The notes beneath the pieces are model-generated. The model was given only the letters and a program-made list of their open reading frames with translations, made no database searches and had not been told where the DNA came from. Below are positions 42,799 through 51,448 of a DNA stretch of 64,000 nt, in pieces. The position numbers and the translations under genes are program-made. This DNA is from Streptomyces sp. AC1-42W. Its GTDB lineage: Bacteria; Actinomycetota; Actinomycetes; Streptomycetales; Streptomycetaceae. The first letter of the stretch is position 1; each line of letters begins with the position of its first letter. The stretch spans positions 1-64,000 of the forward strand of contig NZ_QKWY01000003.1 in the NCBI RefSeq assembly GCF_003248355.1, given 5' to 3'.

Positions 42799-44007
42799 GT
42801 GTCGTTCACCCACCATTCGTTCCGTCGCGGGCAACTCGCGACGGCGGCGCTGTTCTGCGCCCTCGGCTTCCAGTACGCCACCTGGGTGTCCCGGATTCCG
42901 GCGCTCAAGTCGGGGCTCGGTCTGAACGCGGCCGAAGTCGGCATCCTGCTGATGGCGGCCGGGGTCGGGGCGTGCGCGGCCTTCCCGCTCGTGGCGTTCC
43001 TGATGGACCGTCTGGGTTCCCGCCGGCTCGCGCTGGGTTCCACCGTCGCCCTGGCGGCCGTTCTCGTGGCGCTCGCCGCCGCTCCCACGTACCCGGTCGC
43101 CCTGGTCGTGGTCTGCGTGGACGGGGTCGTCGTCGGCTGCCTCAACACGGCGATGAACGCGCAGGGTGCCGCGCTGGAGGCGCACCACAAGCGCCGCACG
43201 ATGGCCAAGCTGCACGCCGTGTTCAGCGGTGGTTCCTTCCTGGCGGGGCTGCTGGCCTCCGGGATGCACCTGGTGACCTCCTCCCTCCTCGCGCACTTCA
43301 CCGTGGCCGCAGCGCTCCTGCTGCTCCTGGCGGCCGGGGCGGGGACGGGGCTGCTCGCCGATACGGAGGAGGCGCCGTCCACGCAGGACGGGGACGACAC
43401 CGTCGCCGCCCCGGCCGGACCCCGGACCGTCCTGGTCGGCGTGGTGGGGTGGATGTGCTGCGCCATGATGTTCGGCACCGTCGTGGAAGGGGCGATGAAC
43501 GACTGGTCCGCCCTGTATCTGGAGGACGTGGCGGGCGCCTCGGAGAAGGTGGCCCCGCTCGGGATCACCGTCGTCGCCGGCATGATGGTCCTCGCCCGGC
43601 TGCGCGCGGACAGCTGGCGCGAACGCTGGGGTGACGGGCGTGTGGTGCTCGTGGGGAGCGGTCTCGCGGGCGTCGGCCTGGCCCTCGCGCTGGTCGCCGG
43701 CGGTATCGTCCCCGCGTTCCTCGGCTTCGCCTGCGTCGGCCTGGGGGTGGCCGCCGTCACTCCGTGCGTCTATGTGGCCGCCGCGCACCATGGCGGCAAG
43801 GCGTTGACGCTCGTCGCCGCCATGGGCACCACGGGGCTGCTGGCCGGTCCCCCGCTCATCGGGTTCGTCGCCGGCGCGAGCAGTCTGGTGTGGGGGCTCG
43901 CCTGTGTGGCGGCGGCGGCTCTGGCGGTGGCGCTGTGCAGCACGCGCATCGAGTGGCGGGCCCCGGAGCCCGCCCCCCAGCCGTCCGAACGGGCCGACGC
44001 CGGCTGA
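42799..44007 (+). CDS. MFS transporter (YbjJ-like)
   Basis: 402 aa from the GTG at 42799, with CGGAG 8 nt upstream and 1 nt after the GNAT stop. 12 helices; FQYATWVSRIPALKSGLGLN, LVAFLMDRLGSRRLALGSTV and LNTAMNAQGAALEAHHKRRT are typical of the FucP/YbjJ branch. Last gene of the second operon, so probable export of its product. Followed by a strong convergent hairpin. Confidence 0.88.
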   Translation: MSFTHHSFRRGQLATAALFCALGFQYATWVSRIPALKSGLGLNAAEVGILLMAAGVGACAAFPLVAFLMDRLGSRRLALGSTVALAAVLVALAAAPTYPVALVVVCVDGVVVGCLNTAMNAQGAALEAHHKRRTMAKLHAVFSGGSFLAGLLASGMHLVTSSLLAHFTVAAALLLLLAAGAGTGLLADTEEAPSTQDGDDTVAAPAGPRTVLVGVVGWMCCAMMFGTVVEGAMNDWSALYLEDVAGASEKVAPLGITVVAGMMVLARLRADSWRERWGDGRVVLVGSGLAGVGLALALVAGGIVPAFLGFACVGLGVAAVTPCVYVAAAHHGGKALTLVAAMGTTGLLAGPPLIGFVAGASSLVWGLACVAAAALAVALCSTRIEWRAPEPAPQPSERADAG

Positions 44008-44039
44008 CCGCCCCCGGCCCACCGCCGGAACCACCCGCT

Positions 44040-44081
44040 TGGTGCGACGTGCCGAAGCCGGCCCTTCGGTGCGTCGCACCA
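44040..44081. terminator. Bidirectional hairpin between MFS and response-regulator genes
   Basis: TGGTGCGACG (44040-44049) pairs with CGTCGCACCA (44072-44081), with an inner CCGAAG/CTTCGG stem and a TG/TG mismatch between the two. It lies between convergent stop codons (44007 and 44198), the place for a two-way terminator. Confidence 0.7.
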
Positions 44082-44197
44082 CAGTGCTTGCCGGCCGGGG
44101 CACGGCGTTTCATTCCGTACTCCACGTGCGTTCCCCGAGCCACAGAGCCTCATCGTCAACGACGGTTCGGACGTTCGATGAATGAAGCCCCCGCCGG

Positions 44198-44899
44198 TCA
44201 CGGTGTGCCGGAGGCCAGGCCGACCCGGTAGGCGAGGACGACGGCCTGGACGCGGTCGCGCAGGCCGAGTTTCGCCAGGATGCGCGACACGTAGGTCTTG
44301 ACGGTCTCGGGCGTGATGAACATCGCGGCGGCGATCTCCGCGTTCGACAGCCCCTCGGCGATCAGCTGGAGCACTTCCAGCTCGCGGGGGGTCAGCGCGT
44401 GCACGATGTCCTGCCGGGCCGGGCGGGAGGTGTCGGCCGGCCGCAGGTGCTGGGCGAAGTGGCCGATGAGGTGGCGGGTGACGGCGGGGGCGAGCAGGGC
44501 CTCGCCGCGTGCGACGGTGCGGATACCGTTGACCAGCTCCGCCGGAGGGGCGTCCTTGAGGAGAAAGCCGCTCGCTCCGGCGCGCAGCGCGTCGTAGACG
44601 TAGGCGTCGATGTTGAACGTGGTCACGACCAGCACCTTCGGCGCGTTCTCGGTGTCGGGGCCGGCGAGTTGCCGGGTCGCCCGGATGCCGTCGAGCAGCG
44701 GCATCCGGATGTCCATCACGACCACGTCGGGGCGCAGTCGGCGCGCGGCCGCGACCGCCTCGTGCCCGTTCTCGGCCTCTCCGACGACCTCCATGTCGGG
44801 CTGGGCGGAGAAGATGGTGACGTAGCCGGTCCGCACCAGCGCCTGGTCGTCGCAGACGAGTACACGGATCGGAGACGGCGTGTCGCTCAAGGGGTTCAC
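44198..44899 (-). CDS. NarL/LuxR-type response regulator
   Basis: 233 aa. Receiver: VLVCDDQALVRTGYVTIF, phospho-acceptor Asp63 in VVVMDIRMPLLDGI, Thr and Lys in LVVTTFN and GFLLKDAPP. C-terminal LuxR HTH: LTPRELEVLQLIAEGLSNAE, then TVKTYVSRILAKLGL. Overlaps the histidine kinase (4 nt), so they form a pair. Probably controls the adjacent CPBP protease or a nearby membrane function. Confidence 0.95.
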   Translation of the reverse strand: MNPLSDTPSPIRVLVCDDQALVRTGYVTIFSAQPDMEVVGEAENGHEAVAAARRLRPDVVVMDIRMPLLDGIRATRQLAGPDTENAPKVLVVTTFNIDAYVYDALRAGASGFLLKDAPPAELVNGIRTVARGEALLAPAVTRHLIGHFAQHLRPADTSRPARQDIVHALTPRELEVLQLIAEGLSNAEIAAAMFITPETVKTYVSRILAKLGLRDRVQAVVLAYRVGLASGTP

Positions 44900-46125
44900 T
44901 CCTGAACAGGCTTGGACGGAATCGTGGCACGGACCTCGAACCCGCCTCCGGGCCGCGGTCCCGACGTCAGTTCACCATCGAGCATCCGCACACGTGCGCG
45001 CAGCCCGGCCAGTCCCCGGCCGCCTCCGGCGCCCGGCTTCCGCGCGGCCGGTGCGGCAGCGGGCCCTTCGGTGGTCACCACGATCTCGATGTGCTCGTCG
45101 CCGTACCCGATGAGGACCCGTGTCGGCTTCCCGGGCGCGTACTTCATGGCGTTGGTGAGCGCCTCCTGCGCGACCCGGTAGGCGGCCAGTTCCACGTCCA
45201 CGCCCTGGGGCCGCCGCTCGCCGTGCTCGCCGAACTCGACCGGCTGGCCCGATCTGCGGGCCTGTTCGACGAGGTCCCCCACCTGGCCGAGGGCGGGGGC
45301 CCGGTCCGCGCCCGCCGGCTCCGCGGACGCCGCTTCGCCGGTCGCCTCCAGGACGCCGAGCAGGTGCCTCAGTTCCTTCAGCGCCCTGCGGCCGGTGTCG
45401 CTCACCGCGGTCAGCCCTTCGGCGGCGCGTTCCGGCGTGGACGTGAGCAGGTACTGCGCCGCGTCGGCCTGGACCACCATGGCCGTGACGTGGTGGGTGA
45501 CCACGTCGTGCAGCTCGCGGGCGATGCGCGCCCGCTCGGCGGCCGTTGCCACCTCGGCGGCCAGTTGCCGGCGCTTGGTCTCTTCCGTGCGCCGCGTACG
45601 CACCATGCTCCCCACGAGCCACGCGGCTGCCAGAGCCAGCGAGAAGGCGAGGTAGTCCGGGATGCCGTTCGGTGAGCCGGCGCGGTGCAGGACGACGGCC
45701 AGCACCGCGTAACCGGCTCCCGCCGCGACGACCAGGCCGGTGCGGCGCCGGACCTGGTGGGCGCCGGCGGAGTACAGGGCCAGGTACAGCCCGACGCTCG
45801 CGAACGTGGTGGCGAAGCCCAGCGCCTGGTGCACGGCGAACGCCGCCGCGACGACGGCCAGGCAGGCCGCGGGCCACCTGCGGCGGACCGCCAGTGGCAC
45901 GGTCTGGGCGAGCGCCAGCCCGCCGCCGAGGACGCTCGGCGCCCGCTCGGGCAGGTCGCCGATCTGCGCGCCGACCTCGGAGAGGGGCGGTACGAAGGCC
46001 AGCAGGGTCAGCGTCAGGGCGAGGACGCCGTCCTTGACGAGGGCGTCCCGCTCCCGCCACCGGCCGAGCGACGCCCGGAGCAGCGGGACGCCTCCGCCGC
46101 CGCGGAGTTTCTGAAGGGGCATCAC
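44896..46125 (-). CDS. Sensor histidine kinase (NarL-class partner)
   Basis: 409 aa. Four or more N-terminal membrane helices (LALTLTLLAFVPPL, LYLALYSAGAHQ and others), then HisKA_3 dimerization with His206 (ARIARELHDVVTHHVTAMV). The ATPase ends with EALTNAMKYAPGKPT and GGGRGLAGLRARVRMLDG. No extracellular sensor domain, so it may sense membrane or cell-wall stress. Partner is the overlapping response regulator; the CPBP gene is 28 bp upstream on the same strand. Confidence 0.94.
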   Translation of the reverse strand: MMPLQKLRGGGGVPLLRASLGRWRERDALVKDGVLALTLTLLAFVPPLSEVGAQIGDLPERAPSVLGGGLALAQTVPLAVRRRWPAACLAVVAAAFAVHQALGFATTFASVGLYLALYSAGAHQVRRRTGLVVAAGAGYAVLAVVLHRAGSPNGIPDYLAFSLALAAAWLVGSMVRTRRTEETKRRQLAAEVATAAERARIARELHDVVTHHVTAMVVQADAAQYLLTSTPERAAEGLTAVSDTGRRALKELRHLLGVLEATGEAASAEPAGADRAPALGQVGDLVEQARRSGQPVEFGEHGERRPQGVDVELAAYRVAQEALTNAMKYAPGKPTRVLIGYGDEHIEIVVTTEGPAAAPAARKPGAGGGRGLAGLRARVRMLDGELTSGPRPGGGFEVRATIPSKPVQE

Positions 46126-46153
46126 TGCGGATTCCTCCGGTGGTCGGCCCGGC

Positions 46154-47035
46154 TCAGCGGCCCGCGCGTGGACGCGGTTCGATGTCGCCGTTGCGGTGGG
46201 CGCGAACGAGCATGGTGGCGGCGATGGCCACGCCCATGAGGACGGGGATGATCGACGCCTCCAGGCCGAAGCCGCCGCCGGTCAGCAGGGCGGAGCCGTG
46301 GACGTCCACGTCGAACAGGCCCTCGGGGGCGTGCCCGGAGACGGGGATGCCGAGCAGCTGCTCCGTGGTGTTCCAGGCGAAGTGGAGCCCCACGACGAAC
46401 CAGATGCTACGTCGCCACAGGAACGCGGCTCCGAGCAGGGCGCCCGCCTCCAGGGCGATCGCCAGTCCGCTCCAGGCGTTCGCGCCCTCGGCGCCCAGGT
46501 GGGCGACGCCGAAGAACACCGAGGTGATCACGATGGCGGCCCGGCTGCCCCACAGCTGTTCGAGGGCTTGGAGGGCGAGGCCGCGGAACAGCAGCTCCTC
46601 GGTGACCGCGGCGCCGATCTGGAGCGCGATGGTCGTCCACACGACCGACATGACGCCGTCGCCCGCCCAGTTGAACGAATAGCCGCCGAACGCCGTGATC
46701 AGCAGGGCGGAGACGAGGATGAAGCCCAGCCCGATCGCACCGCCGAGCAGCACCTCCCGGCCTGCCCCGGACCGGGCGATCTCCGGCGTCGCGCGTCGGG
46801 CCACCCGGCGCATGACGTAGCAGTACACGGCCACCGCGGCGGCCGCGCCCAGCACCGGTACGGGACCGGGCCCGGTGGCCGTCAGCCCCGAGACCACTCC
46901 GACGCCGGCCATTCCCGTCAGCATCCAGCCCAGCGGGGAGCGCGCGATCCGGCCGAGACGGCCGCCGCCGTCTCCTTCCCGGCCCCCGTCCGGGCCGGAA
47001 TCCGCGCGGTGTCGTAGGGCGGACTTCATGCCCAT
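46154..47035 (-). CDS. CPBP-family intramembrane metalloprotease
   Basis: 293 aa with about eight membrane helices. CPBP motifs: AVTEELLFRGLALQAL (EExxxR), FFGVAHLGAEG and GLHFAWNTTEQLLG with catalytic His. Family members cleave or modify membrane-embedded substrates; some act in bacteriocin immunity or signal processing. It is the first gene of an operon with the two-component pair. The C-terminal RAHRNGDIEPRPRAG end is polar and cytosolic. Confidence 0.88.
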   Translation of the reverse strand: MGMKSALRHRADSGPDGGREGDGGGRLGRIARSPLGWMLTGMAGVGVVSGLTATGPGPVPVLGAAAAVAVYCYVMRRVARRATPEIARSGAGREVLLGGAIGLGFILVSALLITAFGGYSFNWAGDGVMSVVWTTIALQIGAAVTEELLFRGLALQALEQLWGSRAAIVITSVFFGVAHLGAEGANAWSGLAIALEAGALLGAAFLWRRSIWFVVGLHFAWNTTEQLLGIPVSGHAPEGLFDVDVHGSALLTGGGFGLEASIIPVLMGVAIAATMLVRAHRNGDIEPRPRAGR

Positions 47036-47215
47036 GGTGGCCTCCCGTGTAGTGGGTCACCCCTGTGGCGACCTGGGAACCACGCTAGGAATCCGCGGAC
47101 GTGCGCGAGTCACCCGCGCAGGGACAGCACGGGTAGCTCTCACGGGGGATGCGCCGGACGTACGGGGCGGCGCCCGGCCGCTACGACCCGATCGGTTCCG
47201 GCCGGCGCACCGATG

Positions 47216-47614
47216 TCACCGGCACGTGGCGGCCGCGGTCCGTTCGGCTCCGGGCAGCAGGGATGCGCGGTGGGCCCGCGCCGCGGCGGCCATCTCGTCG
47301 AGCGTGGAGCGGGCGCGCAGCAGTTCCTCGATCTGCGCGGTGATCCGCTCGCGCTCGTGGGCCAGCCGTTCGAGCGCGGCGTCGGAGTTGTGCACGCTCG
47401 GCGCGTCGGCGCAGGGCAGGAGTCCGGCGATGGTGCGGCTGGAGAGGTTCGCCGCGTACAGCCCCTGGATGAAGTGGACGCGGTCCACGTCGTGCTCGGT
47501 GTACCGGCGCTGCCCGCCCGGTGTACGGGTGCTGGTGAGCAGTCCCTGCTGCTCGTAGTAGCGCAGCGACCGCACGCTCACTCCGGCGAGGTCCGCCAGC
47601 TCCCCGATCCGCAT
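47216..47614 (-). CDS. MerR-family regulator
   Basis: 132 aa from the ATG at 47614. N-terminal winged HTH: RIGELADLAGVSVRSLRYYE then QQGLLTSTRTPGGQRRYTEH. Then a coiled-coil dimerization helix (LAHERERITAQIEELLRARS). There are no metal-binding Cys pairs at the C-terminus, so it is a drug- or redox-type MerR. It is divergent from the ene-reductase, whose promoter has an inverted repeat of the MerR type, so it probably activates that gene. Confidence 0.92.
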   Translation of the reverse strand: MRIGELADLAGVSVRSLRYYEQQGLLTSTRTPGGQRRYTEHDVDRVHFIQGLYAANLSSRTIAGLLPCADAPSVHNSDAALERLAHERERITAQIEELLRARSTLDEMAAAARAHRASLLPGAERTAAATCR

Positions 47615-47688
47615 GGACGACTCCGTTCCCGCGCCGCACCGCCGCACTCCCTGTGACGCACCTCACGGGAGTCTGCGGTGCTCTCCGC

Positions 47689-47711
47689 TTGATCCTGACA
47701 TTGGCGTCAGG
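47689..47711 (+). promoter_or_regulatory. Putative MerR-type operator/promoter for the ene-reductase
   Basis: Inverted repeat CCTGAC (47694-47699) - 6-nt spacer - GTCAGG (47706-47711), preceded by TTGATC (47689-47694) and followed by TAGCGT a few bases on. Elongated spacing with a dyad between -35 and -10 is typical of MerR-controlled promoters. The regulator gene is divergent from it. Confidence 0.65.
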
Positions 47712-47719
47712 TTTTAGCG

Positions 47720-47754
47720 TACATGTGTGCCCCGGCGACCGGGGCACACATGTA
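47720..47754 (+). promoter_or_regulatory. 16-bp inverted repeat in the leader of the ene-reductase gene
   Basis: TACATGTGTGCCCCGG (47720-47735), 3-nt CGA, then the perfect complement to 47754. It ends 16 bp before the ATG of the ene-reductase and lies just after the putative -10. It could be a very stable RNA leader hairpin or a second operator. Confidence 0.6.
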
Positions 47755-47770
47755 GGTGAGGAGAACCGAC

Positions 47771-48844
47771 ATGCCGTCCCTGTTCAGCAGTTATCGCCTC
47801 GGCGGCCTCTCGCTGCCCAACCGGACCGTCATGGCCCCCATGAGCCGCGTCCGGGCCGCCGCCGGCGGTCTGGCGACCCCCTCGATGGCCACCTATTACG
47901 CGCAGCGCGCCACGGCCGGCCTGATCGTCACCGAGGGCGTCCAGCCCAGCCTCGTCGGCCAGTCCAATCCGGGGACGCCCGGCCTGCACACCGACGAGCA
48001 GACGGGCTCCTGGCGCCAGGTGACCGCGGCCGTCCACGCCAACGGCGGACGCGTCTTCGCCCAGATCATGCACGGCGGCCGGGTCTCGCACCCGGAGACC
48101 ACGGGCTTCCGGCCGGTCGGCCCCTCGGCCGTGGCCGGCGCGGGCAGCGTCTTCACACCGAGCGGCCCCCAGCCGATGCCGGTACCGCGCGCCCTGGCCA
48201 CGGACGAGGTCGCCGAGCACGTCCGCTCCTACGCGCACGCCGCGCGCCGGGCCGTCGACGCGGGCTTCGACGGCGTCGAACTGCACGGCGCCAACGGCTA
48301 TCTGATCTCCCAGTTCCTCTCCTCCAACGCCAACCTGCGCGACGACCGCTACGGCGGCTCGATCGCCAACCGCATACGCTTCGCCGTCGAGGCGGCCGCC
48401 GCCACCGTCGAGGCCGTGGGCGCCGCCCGTACCGGCATCCGCCTGTCGCCCGGGGGCGGCATCTGGGACGCGGTCGAGGACGACGCCGTCGAGCTGAACA
48501 CCGCCCTGCTGACCGAACTGGCCCGCCTGGACCTCGCCTACGTGCACCTGGAGGGCACCGCCGGCGAGGACACCCTCCTGCGGCTGCGGGACGTCTGGCC
48601 CGGCACCCTGATCGTCAGCCCCACCATGCCCGGCGGAGCCAAGCAGACCGGCAGGTCCGAGGCGGACCACTGGCTGGGGCTCGGCGCCGATCTGATCGCC
48701 TTCGGCCGCGCCTTCCTCGCCAACCCCGACCTCGTCGAACGCCTGCGCACCGGCCTGCCCGTCGCGCCCGCCGACGAGAACACCTTCTACCAGGGCGGCG
48801 ACGACGGATACCTCACCTACCCGGCGTACCGGCACACCGCCTGA
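47771..48844 (+). CDS. Old Yellow Enzyme-family ene-reductase (FMN-dependent)
   Basis: 357 aa from the ATG at 47771 (GAGGAG upstream). Start LFSSYRLGGLSLPNRTVMAP, then FAQIMHGGRVSHPE, GVELHGANGYLISQFLSSNA and LRDDRYGGSIANRIRFAVEA, and LIAFGRAFLANPDLVERL. Classical OYE active-site His-Gly/Asn pattern (ELHGANGYL). It reduces activated C=C bonds with NADPH. Induction by MerR suggests a role in electrophile or xenobiotic detoxification. Confidence 0.94.
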   Translation: MPSLFSSYRLGGLSLPNRTVMAPMSRVRAAAGGLATPSMATYYAQRATAGLIVTEGVQPSLVGQSNPGTPGLHTDEQTGSWRQVTAAVHANGGRVFAQIMHGGRVSHPETTGFRPVGPSAVAGAGSVFTPSGPQPMPVPRALATDEVAEHVRSYAHAARRAVDAGFDGVELHGANGYLISQFLSSNANLRDDRYGGSIANRIRFAVEAAAATVEAVGAARTGIRLSPGGGIWDAVEDDAVELNTALLTELARLDLAYVHLEGTAGEDTLLRLRDVWPGTLIVSPTMPGGAKQTGRSEADHWLGLGADLIAFGRAFLANPDLVERLRTGLPVAPADENTFYQGGDDGYLTYPAYRHTA

Positions 48845-48913
48845 CCGGGGGCCGGGGACCGGGGCACGGATCGCCGGGCGGGTACGCGACGGCGCCCCCG
48901 CCGCCGTGCGGTT

Positions 48914-50092
48914 TCAGGCTCCCGCGGCCGCCCTGCGCTCGTCGAGGCTCCGCCGCAGGGCGCGGGCCTCGTCGCGGCCGTCCGGCTCCTCGTCCGCTTC
49001 CAGGAGGAACGCGGCGCCGCCGACCAGTGCTTCGGCCAGGTCCGTGGAGCGGGGCAGCATGGTCTTCTCGTAGGCGCGGACGGCCTCGCCGACGGTGGAG
49101 TGGGTGGCCAGGGCGAGGGCGAGGTCGTGGGCGTCGAGCATGGCCAGGTTGACGCCCACGCCGAGCGGCGGCATGAGGTGTGCGGCGTCACCGAGCAGGG
49201 TCACCGTGGGTACGTGGTCCCAGGTGTGCGGCGCCGGGAGGACGAACAGCGGCCGGTCGGCGTAGGGGCCGTCGTTGTTACTGATCATGTACCGCATGCC
49301 GGACGCCCATCCGGCGAACTCGTCCAGCAGGTGGGCGCGGACGCCGGTGGTGTCCCCGGGGGTCAGACCGGCCGCGGTGATCCAGTCGGCCGGGGCGCGG
49401 CGGATGATGTAGACCCGGATGTGCCCACCGCTGTTGCGCTGGGCGAACAGCGCGCGCTCGCCGTCCGCCGCGGCGGCGCTGCCGTCACCGACCAGCTCCG
49501 ACAGGGCGGGGTGGCGGTTTTCGACGTCGTCGAACCACGCCTCGGTGAAGGTGATCCCGGAGTGGTACGGGACAGCTGCCGAGACGGCCGCGCGGACCCG
49601 GGAGAACGCGCCGTCGGCTCCGATGACCAGATCGGTCTCGACGCTCGTCCCGTCGGTGAAGCGCAGCGTCCGCGGCCCTTCGGCGGGGCCGTCGACCGAG
49701 GCGAGGGCGCGGCCCCACCGCACCGTGCCCGGTGCGAGGGAGCCGAGCAGGAGATCACGCAGTTGGCCCCGGTCGATCTCCGGCTCGGAGGGGTCGCCCT
49801 CGTCGGGCATCCGGTCCATCAGAACCCGGCCGGCGGCGTCCAGTCGGCGCATCCGCTGCCCCTCCGGGCGTGCCAGCTCCCGGAAACGCCCGATCAGCCC
49901 CGCCTCGCGCAGGGCGAGTTGGCCGTCCTCGGTGTGCAGGTCGAGGCTGCCGCCCTGATCACGGGTGTGGGCGTCCCGGTCGCGGTCGTAGACGGTGACC
50001 GCGATGCCGTGCTTCTGCAGGATGCGGGCGCAGGTCAGCCCGCCGGGGCCCGCTCCGATGACCGAGATTCGGGGGGCAGGTCGGACGTTCAT
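48914..50092 (-). CDS. FAD-dependent monooxygenase (TetX/PHBH-like)
   Basis: 392 aa from the ATG at 50092. FAD-binding GxGxxG SVIGAGPGGLTCARILQKHG (10-29), DLVIGADGAFSRVR and VTLLGDAAHLMPPLGVGVNL (GD motif), with the order of group A flavoprotein hydroxylases. TetX-like enzymes hydroxylate aromatic compounds or antibiotics. Divergently placed TetR gene with a shared palindrome implies local induction. The longer open frame up to 50191 has no ribosome site. Confidence 0.92.
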   Translation of the reverse strand: MNVRPAPRISVIGAGPGGLTCARILQKHGIAVTVYDRDRDAHTRDQGGSLDLHTEDGQLALREAGLIGRFRELARPEGQRMRRLDAAGRVLMDRMPDEGDPSEPEIDRGQLRDLLLGSLAPGTVRWGRALASVDGPAEGPRTLRFTDGTSVETDLVIGADGAFSRVRAAVSAAVPYHSGITFTEAWFDDVENRHPALSELVGDGSAAAADGERALFAQRNSGGHIRVYIIRRAPADWITAAGLTPGDTTGVRAHLLDEFAGWASGMRYMISNNDGPYADRPLFVLPAPHTWDHVPTVTLLGDAAHLMPPLGVGVNLAMLDAHDLALALATHSTVGEAVRAYEKTMLPRSTDLAEALVGGAAFLLEADEEPDGRDEARALRRSLDERRAAAGA

Positions 50093-50201
50093 GGTCGTGC
50101 TCCGTTCGTGAGTGGGGGTCTTCCGCAGCGGGCTTCGATGGCGATCGGGCGGCGCGCGGCGCCCCGCGCCCACCCCCCAAGAAAAACACAACGACTCACT
50201 T

Positions 50202-50218
50202 AGTGCAACAGATGCACT
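50202..50218. promoter_or_regulatory. Operator-like palindrome between tetR and the monooxygenase
   Basis: AGTGCA - ACAGA - TGCACT, a 17-bp dyad in the divergent promoter region, 110 bp before the monooxygenase start and 37 bp before the TetR start. It is a typical TetR-family operator size. Confidence 0.6.
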
Positions 50219-50254
50219 TTTTTAGCTGAGCAACCGAAGGGTAGAATCCGGGGC

Positions 50255-50866
50255 ATGCCCGAGACCGAGCCCAGTGCCGCGCCCGCCCCGATGGGGCGCC
50301 GCGAGCGCAAGAAGGCCGCCACCCGCCAGGCCATCGCCGACACCGCGCTGCGCCTGTTCCTGGAGCGCGGCTACGACGACGTCGGCATCCGCGAGATCGC
50401 GGACGCCGCCGACGTGTCCACCACCACGCTCTTCAAGCACTTCCCGGTCAAGGAGGCCCTCGTCTTCGACGAGGACACCGCCCAGGAGTCCCAACTGCTC
50501 GCCGCCGTACGCGAGCGCCCCGAAGGCCGGTCCATTCCCGCCGCCCTGCGCGAGCACGCGCTGCGTCACCGGCTGGCCGCCGCGGACAGCGGCGCCCGCT
50601 TCACCGCGTTCTTCGACCTCGTCAACAGCACGCCCGCCCTGCGCGACTACGTCCAGGCCATGTGGCTGCGCCACACCGACGCCCTGGCCCGGGCCATCGC
50701 CGAGGAGAGCGGGCTGCCCGAGGACGACCCCGCGTGCACCGCCCTGGCCCACTTCGCCCTCGAAGCCCCCCGGGCCGCCCGCGGCCACGACGACCCCCGC
50801 CAGGCCGTCATCCGCGCCTTCGACCTGCTGGAAGCGGGCTGGCAGGCTCTCGCCTCCCGCGACTGA
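50255..50866 (+). CDS. TetR-family regulator
   Basis: 203 aa. N-terminal HTH: RRERKKAATRQAIADTALRL, FLERGYDDVGIREIADAADV and STTTLFKHFPVKEALVFDED, followed by an all-alpha ligand domain. Divergent from the flavin monooxygenase with a palindrome between, so it probably represses that gene. No named ligand can be assigned. Confidence 0.95.
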   Translation: MPETEPSAAPAPMGRRERKKAATRQAIADTALRLFLERGYDDVGIREIADAADVSTTTLFKHFPVKEALVFDEDTAQESQLLAAVRERPEGRSIPAALREHALRHRLAAADSGARFTAFFDLVNSTPALRDYVQAMWLRHTDALARAIAEESGLPEDDPACTALAHFALEAPRAARGHDDPRQAVIRAFDLLEAGWQALASRD

Positions 50867-51076
50867 GCCGCAGACATCCCGCTGCACCTCGGGAAGGCTG
50901 GGCAGGCTCGCGTGCTCGCCGTTGACGTAGCGGGTTTCCGCGATGGAGGAGAGCCGCGCCGAGGCGAGCGGGACACGGCCGTCTCCCTCGCGGTGCGGGT
51001 TTCCCAGCCGGCGGCCGGTGACGCGGTCCACCTGGTGCCACAGCTTCGTCACCACTTTGGGCCGGCTCGTCCCGCG
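50867..51076 (-). pseudogene. Unidentified gene remnant on the minus strand
   Basis: Between 50880 and 51090 a minus-strand frame reads PKVVTKLWHQVDRVTGRRLG, then REGDGRVPLASARLSSIAET and RYVNGEHASLPSLPEVQRDV, with normal residue composition but no start and no recognisable family. Probably a leftover of a larger mobile-element or phage gene. Confidence 0.3.
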
Positions 51077-51229
51077 ATGAGGGGCCTGGAGTTCACCGAC
51101 GACGAACGCGAAACCGTGCGGCGTCAGATCGGACGAGTGAGGGCCGCGGCCGATTGGTTCGAAGGAGCCCTCGACAACGGCGAGTTCACCCTGGACGAGC
51201 AGCTCGCGCAGCTGCTCAGGGGCGAGTAG
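51077..51229 (+). CDS. Small hypothetical protein
   Basis: 50 aa from the ATG at 51077: GLEFTDDERETVRRQIGRVR, then AAADWFEGALDNGEFTLDEQ and LAQLLRGE. Acidic, helical, protein-like. It is followed 3 nt later in the same frame by another small gene. No ribosome site of note and no family recognised; it could also be a remnant. Confidence 0.35.
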   Translation: MRGLEFTDDERETVRRQIGRVRAAADWFEGALDNGEFTLDEQLAQLLRGE

Positions 51230-51232
51230 GCC

Positions 51233-51430
51233 ATGGCCCGCCCGACCCTCCCGCTCGCCGAGCACCTCACCCCGATCATCTGGCGCCGCAAGGACGGCTA
51301 CATGTTCTCCGACGACCCTGCGGACTGGATCGAGTACGAGAAGAAGCAGCTCCTGCTCTCACCGGCGTGCGCTCCACCCTCACCCAGCTGGCCAAGTGGC
51401 TCGCCGGCACCACTGCCACCACCCAATTGA
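51233..51430 (+). CDS. Small hypothetical protein
   Basis: 65 aa from the ATG at 51233: ARPTLPLAEHLTPIIWRRKD, then GYMFSDDPADWIEYEKKQLL, after which the composition becomes Pro/Ser-rich, so the natural end may be earlier and the tail a fusion to downstream debris. Not recognised. It lies between remnants and may itself be broken. Confidence 0.3.
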   Translation: MARPTLPLAEHLTPIIWRRKDGYMFSDDPADWIEYEKKQLLLSPACAPPSPSWPSGSPAPLPPPN

Positions 51431-51448
51431 CCCGCGACGAGACCTGCC

